From Candidatus Stahliibacteriota bacterium (GTDB lineage: Bacteria > Hydrothermota > Tepidihabitantia > SM23-42), in contig JAUVZL010000029.1 in NCBI GenBank assembly GCA_030602565.1, positions 1 through 34,316 on the forward strand: a stretch of 34,316 bases of DNA, read 5' to 3'. The notes beneath the pieces are model-generated. The model saw nothing but the letters and a program-made list of their open reading frames with translations, ran no database searches and was not told the origin of the DNA. Every line of letters starts with the position of its first letter. Position 1 is the stretch's first letter. A program made the translations under genes and the position numbers. Below, in pieces: positions 1-5,109 of the stretch.

Positions 1-123
1 AGGACCGATAAGTGGCGTGAGTATGCATTATTAATGAAACGTATTAATTTACTGAGTCAGCGGATAATAGCTCTATTTCGGCGGTTGGGTAAGGTACAAA
101 TTGATAAAAGCTGGGGGAAGTGA
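1..123 (+). CDS. C-terminal piece of a short helical ORF, open at the left edge
   Basis: A frame open from the first base runs for 40 codons to TGA at 121-123 and overlaps the transposase start (GTGATG at 120-125). The peptide is basic and helical (it contains KWREYALLMKRINLLSQRI). Its codon style (CGT, TTA, CGG) matches the transposase. It could be the real N-terminal part of the same transposase, shifted by one frame at the junction, or a separate small upstream gene. The left end lies outside the window, so neither can be settled. Confidence 0.35.
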   Translation, partial: RTDKWREYALLMKRINLLSQRIIALFRRLGKVQIDKSWGK

Positions 124-1625
124 TGGAAGGCCTGCCTGTCGGCAGACAAGGTAGTGCCAATGTATGGCGGCTATGGGCTCGTTCTGAGGAGGCGGTGCGG
201 GATGCATTTGAGCGTGGTGAAGGATGGGAGATGACGCCGAGTGGTTATGCGGAGAATGATTTTATCTTAGAGTTCTTAATTAGTTCTGGTTTGTGGTCGA
301 TAATAACCGAGATGGTGCCGGATAAATTAAAGAAGGACAATGGCATACCCTGGCGTATTCTTAACCGTTTAGAGGTGGTGCGGGAATTAGCTGGTGTGCA
401 TCGGATTGAGGCCTGTAATAAGGTGATACGGGATACCCGTTTAATGCTTGAGATTGGTTTTAATCCGGAACGGATAAAGCAGCGTCAAGCCGCGGATCGT
501 ACAGTCGTTGATACCGAGACATTAGCGAATCATTTAGCCCGGATTTCGGAGGCGTCATGTCAGAAGACGTTTTATGAGCATGTCCGTTATATGCGTCAGA
601 AGCGTTGGATACGGGGTCGGGTTTATGTTGCCGATGCCCACGAGATTACTATTTCCTATGGTCGTAAGTATGAGAAGATTGGTCGGGTGGGTAAGAAGTA
701 TGGTTATAAATTAGTAATATTATTTAACAATACCGAGGGTCGGGAGCGGATAGTTGGTTTTAAATTTGCGCCTTTACAGACGAGCGAGCGTAAGATGTTA
801 TTAGATATTTTTACTGATTTAGAGTGTCGGGTATGTTCGATTGCGGAGTTAATGGATATTATAATATTAGATCGTGGTTATTGGGGAGCGGAGTATATCA
901 AAGAGCTTAATGAGGATTATGGAATTGATGTGGTGACGCGTGCTCGTGATGAGCATTTAAATATGGTAAAAGAGGATGTTGATGTTTGGCTAAAATCAGG
1001 TGCAGTGAAGTGGCGTTGGTGTGAGGAGGAGCGTTCTCGTTTAGGCAAGATCAAGGTGCAATATGCTGGGTTTAGTGGTATTGAATTATTAGCTAAGAAT
1101 TTAGCGGTTGTGACCGAGGTGAATGTAGTAGTCGCATATGAGTATACATTATCTGGTGAGCGTTTGAAGGATAAGAAGGGGCGTTTACGGCCACGGATGA
1201 TCTATGTGACGACATTACCTTTAGGTAAGAATCCTTATAAGATTCGGCGTTATTATATTGGTCGTTGGAGCATTGAGAATCAGGGTAATCGTGAATTAAC
1301 GCAGCGTTGGGGGATTGATATATTAGTCGGGCATAAATTAAATGCGATGAGAGCACGGCTATGTTTTGTGCTTATGTTATGTAACAGCATGCGGATATTA
1401 GACATGAAACATCCTAAGGAGTGGTGGCAAGAGCGAGATCGATTGAAGAAATGGGGTGATGGTGGATTGATTGGTGGTTTAGGGATTGTCGTATATACGA
1501 CGGATGGTCATTATGGTTTATTTACTGGCCAAGAATATACCAGGATGGTGATTGAAGCTACTGAGGCACGTCTTAAGGCAAAAAAAGCAAGGAAGAGAAA
1601 ACCTCAAGGTATTGATAGCTCCTAA
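120..1625 (+). CDS. IS4-like DDE transposase
   Basis: About 500 aa. The layout is that of DDE_Tnp_1 (IS4-like) transposases, which cut and paste their insertion sequence. Likely catalytic acids are D172 (YVADAHEITISYGRKY), D251 (IILDRGYWGAEYI) and E386 within the family signature Y-x2-R-x3-E-x6-R (YYIGRWSIENQGNRELTQRW). The N-terminal 120 residues are helical and probably bind DNA. GTG 120 and ATG 123 are both possible starts; a GGGGGA stretch at 113-118 is the only Shine-Dalgarno candidate and lies very close. Residues 4-11 read GLPVGRQG and are encoded by a palindromic repeat rather than ancestral coding sequence. No terminal inverted repeats of the element were found in the window, and the left end is outside it. 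The gene is otherwise intact. Confidence 0.85.
   Translation: MMEGLPVGRQGSANVWRLWARSEEAVRDAFERGEGWEMTPSGYAENDFILEFLISSGLWSIITEMVPDKLKKDNGIPWRILNRLEVVRELAGVHRIEACNKVIRDTRLMLEIGFNPERIKQRQAADRTVVDTETLANHLARISEASCQKTFYEHVRYMRQKRWIRGRVYVADAHEITISYGRKYEKIGRVGKKYGYKLVILFNNTEGRERIVGFKFAPLQTSERKMLLDIFTDLECRVCSIAELMDIIILDRGYWGAEYIKELNEDYGIDVVTRARDEHLNMVKEDVDVWLKSGAVKWRWCEEERSRLGKIKVQYAGFSGIELLAKNLAVVTEVNVVVAYEYTLSGERLKDKKGRLRPRMIYVTTLPLGKNPYKIRRYYIGRWSIENQGNRELTQRWGIDILVGHKLNAMRARLCFVLMLCNSMRILDMKHPKEWWQERDRLKKWGDGGLIGGLGIVVYTTDGHYGLFTGQEYTRMVIEATEARLKAKKARKRKPQGIDSS
131..151. repeat. Palindromic repeat inside the transposase reading frame
   Basis: CTGCC (132-136) and GGCAG (141-145) form a stem with a 4-nt loop. 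The flanking CCTGTC and GACAAGG extend it imperfectly. The sequence shares its CGGCAGACA core, and nearby GTGCCAA, with the palindrome at 1660-1699. It encodes the low-complexity peptide LPVGRQ in the transposase frame, as expected for an insertion of a small mobile palindrome. Confidence 0.5.
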
Positions 1626-1659
1626 AGTATCGATGTAACCGTTCTGCCTGTGCGTTGCA

Positions 1660-1699
1660 CCTGTCTGCCGTGCCAACGGCACAGGTAGACGCAGACAGG
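1660..1699. repeat. 40-bp palindromic repeat downstream of the transposase
   Basis: The outer arms CCTGTCTGC (1660-1668) and GCAGACAGG (1691-1699) are perfect inverted copies. The inner arms GTGCC (1670-1674) and GGCAC (1678-1682) close an AAC loop. No T-run follows, so it is not a standard terminator. It resembles small dispersed palindromic elements and is related to the copy at 131-151. Confidence 0.6.
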
Positions 1700-1935
1700 T
1701 TGTATTTAGCGAATTATCTAATTTAGGTTTTTCGATAGTGAAGTAGAACAATGGGAGGATTTTTGGGCTTTTTGAAATCTCTAGTATAAATGCAACACCA
1801 CATATTAGAATGCTGACTCTTTAATACTATTCCGGGAGAACTAATCCAATTTGCTAAGCTATCTACTGCTTGTTTTTTTGACAATATCATTCATTTTTCT
1901 TACTTTCGATTTATCTGTAAGAGCTAACTTCCCTA
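1700..1935. other. Intergenic spacer without a convincing gene
   Basis: AT-rich sequence between the transposase and the recombinase promoter. A 55-codon minus-strand frame (1723-1890) exists but has no ribosome binding site and no recognisable family. No tRNA, hairpin with T-run or repeat was seen here. Confidence 0.4.
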
Positions 1936-1963
1936 TTGACAAAATATAAATTGTGTGTATAAT
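1936..1963 (+). promoter_or_regulatory. Sigma-70-type promoter of the recombinase remnant
   Basis: TTGACA at 1936-1941, 16-bp spacer, TATAAT at 1958-1963. The expected start of transcription (about 1970) lies one or two bases before the ATG at 1972, so the message would be essentially leaderless. Confidence 0.75.
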
Positions 1964-1971
1964 TAGATATA

Positions 1972-2319
1972 ATGAATAACAATAAAGATAAAATAAGCAT
2001 AACTAAAGGGAAAGTTAAAAAAATAATTGGTTATTGTAGGGTAAGCACAGATAATCAAAAAGATGAACGCACGATAGAGATACAAGAAAGGGCATTAAGC
2101 GAATATGCAAAAGCGAATAAGTATGACTTGGTTGAGATTTTCAAAGACGAGGGCGTAAGCGGAGGCCTTGAAAATAGACCAGCATTAGTGGAGCTTTTTG
2201 ATTATATTGAGGGTCACAAGGATATTTATGGAGTGCTGATTTATAAATTAGATATTTTTTATACATTATGTCGTCTATTATTCCAAAATGGGACAAAAAG
2301 CGGCATAGTTCGTCTATGA
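1972..2319 (+). pseudogene. Serine recombinase (resolvase/invertase), N-terminal remnant
   Basis: Residues 22-95 match the catalytic domain of serine recombinases: the YCRVSTDNQ segment with the catalytic serine, then EIFKDEGVSGGLENRPAL and GVLIYKLD. The family normally continues with an RLARD-type motif and a DNA-binding C-terminus. Here the match stops at KLD (about base 2255) and the frame ends 21 residues later after unrelated sequence. Intact members are roughly 180-550 aa, so this 115-aa product lacks the rest of the catalytic core and all DNA-binding parts. It is probably a dead remnant of a mobile element, still downstream of a strong promoter. The integron-type cassette begins 6 bp after its stop codon. 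Confidence 0.75.
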
Positions 2320-2361
2320 ACAAGTTAGGCGGAATTTACACGAAAACGAGGTGATGTAATA

Positions 2362-2604
2362 ATGGAGAGAGAAAAAGAAGTCATCAGAACCATTTATTAT
2401 AAAGATGTTGCCAATTTTTTCGAATCAATAGGATCATCTGGGGAATTAGCGCGAGGTGAGATTCGCTGTAGTATCTGTGGGGAGATAATCACTCCTAACA
2501 ACTTTAGAGCAGTTGTCCGCAAATCAGAGAATTTACTGTTTTGCTGTGACAAGGAATCGTGTATTCATGAACTTGTTTCACATTTAAGGGGTGATAAAGC
2601 ATGA
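2362..2604 (+). CDS. Small cysteine-rich zinc-binding-like protein of the cassette
   Basis: 80 aa, family not recognised. A CxxC pair (C36, C39) followed by C61, C62, C67, H69 and H74 suggests a small zinc-binding fold; the N-terminal 30 residues look helical. A GAGGTGA ribosome binding site at 2350-2356 supports the ATG at 2362. It overlaps the following gene by 4 bp (ATGA), so the two are translationally coupled and probably act together. It may be an adaptor or regulator of the membrane protein encoded next, but that is inferred from gene order only. Confidence 0.6.
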   Translation: MEREKEVIRTIYYKDVANFFESIGSSGELARGEIRCSICGEIITPNNFRAVVRKSENLLFCCDKESCIHELVSHLRGDKA

Positions 2605-3704
2605 TATCATATTTGGCAACATGCATCGAGTTAATATACAAATATAGGGCATGGGGAGTTCTCTTAATTTTTATTGGAATTTTTTATTATCTACTAAGAG
2701 TCATACTTGATGAGGATCGTAGCGCAGCTTGGCGTGCTCGCATTTACAAGGCAGTATACAAAATATCTGGAAAGAGCGAAGCGGAGAAAAAATATATAGA
2801 AAATGACATTAGCAGTCGTATCAATCTTTCCCGTCATAACATGCCTTTTGGGAAAGAATACTTGCCTAAGGCTATAAAAGTAGAGTGGTTTAAGGGCATG
2901 GAAGGGGGAACAGCACAAATCAAAGAAAATGAGATAATTGTGCGTCTGGATTCAGCGGAGTCGCAGGAAAAGAATACAGTACTGCTTGCCGGTGCTTTGG
3001 TTAAACGAACCTCTCTTACCGGAATAAGACATATCCTAAAGGAGCCTCTGGAGCTTTCAATGGACTTAAATCTTATTAAAAACTTGCTTACAGAAATCGG
3101 AGATAGAAGGGTATTGGATTGGTTTTTCCGCAACGAATATCAGCCTAATGTAAATAAATCGGAAGAGATAAAAGAATGGAATGGTAAAATCGTTGAAATT
3201 GATGAAAAAGGACTCTTTACGAGACTTTTACTTGTGGAACTTGACGATTATTCTAAAAGGATAATTGGGAAACCTGGTTCTTCAAAAATGTTCCATGAGA
3301 TAGCGGAATTAGTTGATTTTCTTTACAGGATGTCAACAAAAGCTTATGCCCAAGAGGTACCTTTAGATCTTATAACACAAAACATAAAAATCGGCATTAT
3401 ACTTGTGGGAGAAACAAGCAAGATTCTTTCTGGAATAGAAAACTACCTAACGGCATTCGCATATAATATAGAGAAACAGCTCACCTCAATATATGTAATC
3501 ATCTGGGATAAGGAGTTTTTGGGTAATGTTGACCCGGAAGCTCATAAAAAGTTTGTTGAAATGACTGAAGGTTTAGATAGAGGTATACAAAAAACTTTCC
3601 GAGTTCCTAGGGACTTTGAACTTAAATATACCTGTACCGATCACGAAGGAAACAAACGAAAAGCAAAAATTTCCCATTACATTCCTGAATATGTATCCCT
3701 GTAA
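2601..3704 (+). CDS. Membrane-anchored cassette protein of unknown function
   Basis: 367 aa, family not recognised with confidence. One hydrophobic segment (about residues 13-36, WGVLLIFIGIFYYLLRVIL) anchors it, followed by a charged soluble domain of about 320 residues. Visible blocks are KAIKVEWFKGMEGG, EIIVRLDSAESQEKN, LFTRLLLVELDDYSKR and NIKIGIILVGETSKIL. No Walker, nuclease HNH or protease motif was seen. Translation is coupled to the cysteine-rich gene upstream through ATGA. The stop lies 5 bp before the attC-like site, a typical cassette arrangement. A phage-defence or stress role is possible for a cassette gene, but nothing in the sequence proves it. Confidence 0.7.
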   Translation: MISYLATCIELIYKYRAWGVLLIFIGIFYYLLRVILDEDRSAAWRARIYKAVYKISGKSEAEKKYIENDISSRINLSRHNMPFGKEYLPKAIKVEWFKGMEGGTAQIKENEIIVRLDSAESQEKNTVLLAGALVKRTSLTGIRHILKEPLELSMDLNLIKNLLTEIGDRRVLDWFFRNEYQPNVNKSEEIKEWNGKIVEIDEKGLFTRLLLVELDDYSKRIIGKPGSSKMFHEIAELVDFLYRMSTKAYAQEVPLDLITQNIKIGIILVGETSKILSGIENYLTAFAYNIEKQLTSIYVIIWDKEFLGNVDPEAHKKFVEMTEGLDRGIQKTFRVPRDFELKYTCTDHEGNKRKAKISHYIPEYVSL

Positions 3705-3709
3705 ACTTC

Positions 3710-3804
3710 GCCTAACACAGCATATACGCTGCGGGCTGACGCCCTTGCCCTCCGGGACATCGCTCCCTTCGGTCGCAACATTGTATATGCTGGAAACGTT
3801 ATTT
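3710..3804 (+). other. attC-like recombination site of the cassette
   Basis: An R''-type box GCCTAAC (3710-3716) is followed by CAGCATATAC (3718-3727), which has a perfect inverted partner GTATATGCTG at 3783-3792. Between them are nested GC-rich arms (GGGC/GCCC, CCGGG, CCCTTCGGTCGC). The site closes with AAACGTTA (3794-3801). Length and layout fit attC sites that fold as a single strand for the integron integrase. The R' box reads GTTATTT, which departs from GTTRRRY, as would happen if the right flank came from a non-attC target. Confidence 0.7.
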
Positions 3805-3829
3805 TAACGAAATTAGAGGAGGTAAGTTT

Positions 3830-4048
3830 ATGCCCAAAATAAAAAATACAGATATTATTGAAATAGACGAAATGAAGCTCTATTCAGTCAAGGCGTTATG
3901 CGATATCCTCAAAGTCCATCCTCTAACGATAAGAACTCACATCAAAAAGGGCAGACTGAAAGCAAGACAGATAGGCAGACGTTATTATATCACCGATGAG
4001 CACCTTAAGGAATGGTTGAGTCAGCACGCACCGAAAGGAGTTAAATAA
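3830..4048 (+). CDS. Excisionase-family (HTH_17/MerR-like) DNA-binding protein
   Basis: 72 aa. YSVKALCDILKVHPLTIRTH followed by IKKGRLKARQIGRRYYITDE is the classic layout of the small winged-helix proteins of the excisionase/HTH_17 family: helix-turn-helix, then a basic wing. Such proteins direct excision or regulate mobile elements. A strong AGGAGG sits 9 bp before the ATG. The gene starts just after the cassette end and may belong to the element into which the cassette inserted. The partner recombinase is not visible apart from the truncated serine recombinase upstream. Confidence 0.8.
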   Translation: MPKIKNTDIIEIDEMKLYSVKALCDILKVHPLTIRTHIKKGRLKARQIGRRYYITDEHLKEWLSQHAPKGVK

Positions 4049-4050
4049 AC

Positions 4051-4152
4051 ATGATAAACAGAGTAAACACTGTAAACATAATAAACAACACTTACAGGGG
4101 CGATAAGATTCTGCAACACGTCGCAGAATCTTTAGGTATAGACGAGTTATAA
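4051..4152 (+). CDS. Small hypothetical protein, 33 aa
   Basis: ATG at 4051 follows the HTH gene by 2 bp. AAAGGAG (4034-4040) lies 10 bp upstream, inside the end of the HTH gene. The peptide ends KILQHVAESLGIDEL, which looks helical. The coding sequence contains a perfect 10-bp stem (4105-4132). The family is not recognised; spacing and ribosome binding site argue for translation in an operon with the HTH gene. Confidence 0.4.
   Translation: MINRVNTVNIINNTYRGDKILQHVAESLGIDEL
4105..4132. repeat. Perfect hairpin inside the 33-aa ORF
   Basis: AAGATTCTGC (4105-4114) and GCAGAATCTT (4123-4132) are perfect inverted copies around an 8-nt loop. No T-run follows. It could be an operator-like site or a mobile-element end. 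Confidence 0.5.
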
Positions 4153-4158
4153 ATAATC

Positions 4159-4575
4159 GTGATAAACAATGCAATAACAACGGGTAAACAGCGGATGCGG
4201 TTGAGTCAAAATAGACGGATAAACAGGGATACAAAAGGTCGGTTCGTGGCTGGTAACAGATTCAGATTTCGTCCTGGACAGAGTGGCAATCCTAAGGGCA
4301 GACCTCGCCTAACCGAAAGCGAATTACTACTGAGATTCACCATGCCCACGTTCGATTTCAAAGAGCCAACCCCACACCCGACTATACGGGGTCGGGATAC
4401 AAAGGGGCGGTTCGTTATGGAAAATGAGTTTGGATTCCGGTCCGGCAGGAGCGGCAATCCACGCGGCCGACCGTCATTCTGGAAGCAATTGTGCGCTATG
4501 ATCTACGCAGACCTCGACGACGAATCAGCAATAATGGATGTGAAGGTGCCGTTGAGGACGATCCGCCGTTGGTAG
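4159..4575 (+). CDS. DUF5681-like protein with a duplicated motif
   Basis: 138 aa. Two copies of a motif reading RDTKGRFV-x2-N-x-F-x-FR-x-G-x-SGNP-x-GRP occur near residues 23-49 and 78-105. The FRPGQSGNPKGRP type block is the hallmark of DUF5681, found mostly next to phage and mobile-element packaging genes. One motif per protein is usual, so the internal duplication is odd. The product begins at GTG 4159, just after the 33-aa ORF; ATG 4195 is an alternative. It is probably part of a decayed phage-like element together with the HTH gene. No terminase or other phage structural gene follows. Confidence 0.65.
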   Translation: MINNAITTGKQRMRLSQNRRINRDTKGRFVAGNRFRFRPGQSGNPKGRPRLTESELLLRFTMPTFDFKEPTPHPTIRGRDTKGRFVMENEFGFRSGRSGNPRGRPSFWKQLCAMIYADLDDESAIMDVKVPLRTIRRW

Positions 4576-4644
4576 TGAGAATGTGGGCTTGAATGGCCGT
4601 AAAGGGGCATTGCGGAAATTGAAATTTAGTTTAAAAGGAGACCT

Positions 4645-4710
4645 ATGTTAAACAAACAAGAAGACCTATGGCAAAAAATGGGGTCAACAGGGATAGACCC
4701 GCTTCAGTAG
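4645..4710 (+). CDS. Possible 21-aa leader ORF
   Basis: AAAAGGAG at 4633-4640 precedes ATG 4645; the frame ends at TAG 4710 inside the duplicated leader (4690-4829). The peptide is MLNKQEDLWQ followed by KMGSTGIDPLQ. The second copy of the leader, before 7939, keeps an AAGGAGG and an ATG but stops after two codons. Translation is uncertain. Confidence 0.2.
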   Translation: MLNKQEDLWQKMGSTGIDPLQ

Positions 4711-4829
4711 TACAAAGATATCCTATCAATAAGTTAACAAAGTAAGGAGAAAAAGATGAAAAAGGTGATTGTAGGTGTTATATTGTGTTTATTCTATAGC
4801 ACCTTTTTGTTTGCCCAGGGTCCGGACAC
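4690..4829 (+). repeat. Duplicated leader plus signal-peptide block, copy 1
   Basis: This 140-bp stretch matches 7875-8012 almost base for base. It covers about 65 bp of untranslated leader (GGATAGACC, TTCAGTAG, AAAGATATCCTATCAATAAG, AAGGAGAAAAAG) and the first 25 codons encoding the signal peptide (KVIVGVILCLFYSTFL). Similarity ends after the signal peptidase site. Confidence 0.9.
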
Positions 4830-5109
4830 CCTCTGGACCAGGACCTATGGCGGTACAGGTGGCGACTGTGGAAACTCCGTGCAACAGACAACGGATGGTG
4901 GCTATATTGTTGCCGGGAGTACCAACGTTAGTTCGGGTGACATTGTTGTTTACCCAATTAAGACTAATGATCTTGCCAATTCAATAGTTTATGATTCTGT
5001 TAATCACAATCTTTATGTCGCAGGACCTGCTATTGGTTATAATTATGAGGATTTCACCGTAATATGCCTTGATGCGACACAATTCGATATAGGAGGTGAA
5101 TTATGTTAA
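4756..5109 (+). pseudogene. Truncated, chimeric secreted beta-propeller protein
   Basis: 117 aa. A signal peptide (about residues 1-21, ending FLFAQ) leads into TLWTRTYGGTGGDCGNSVQQ and TTDGGYIVAGST, a repeat typical of long secreted propeller proteins. After residue 60 the text changes to an SBBP-like repeat (NSIVYDSVNHNLYVAG, DFTVICLD) and ends without a C-terminal sorting domain. Proteins of this type normally run to several hundred residues. The 3' end overlaps the next start codon by 7 bp. It is best read as a remnant made by a deletion that joined two secreted genes. It has a good AAGGAG ribosome binding site and may still be expressed. Confidence 0.65.

Larger units (their letters stand above)
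2325..3798 (+). mobile_element. Integron-type gene cassette carrying two genes
   Basis: The left junction is G|TTAGGC (2324-2330), which fits the integron core site G|TTRRRY. The right end carries an attC-like site starting GCCTAAC (3710-3716), the exact reverse complement of GTTAGGC, as expected when the two ends were joined in a circular cassette. The site ends ...AAACG|TTA at 3794-3801. Between the ends lie two overlapping genes in the usual cassette orientation and little else. No integrase gene and no second clear attC site are in the window, so this looks like a lone cassette, possibly inserted at a secondary site: the flanks rejoin as G|TTATTTTAAC. The call rests on sequence pattern and not on a covariance-model hit. 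Confidence 0.7.

Noticed and set aside
1723-1890. 55-codon minus-strand frame between transposase and recombinase
   Set aside because: No ribosome binding site, no recognisable family, low-complexity AT-rich context; probably chance.
4085-4155. Second attC-like site around the 10-bp stem at 4105-4132
   Set aside because: The stem is perfect, but no RYYYAAC/GTTRRRY boxes flank it at the right distance, and it lies inside a small ORF with a good ribosome binding site.
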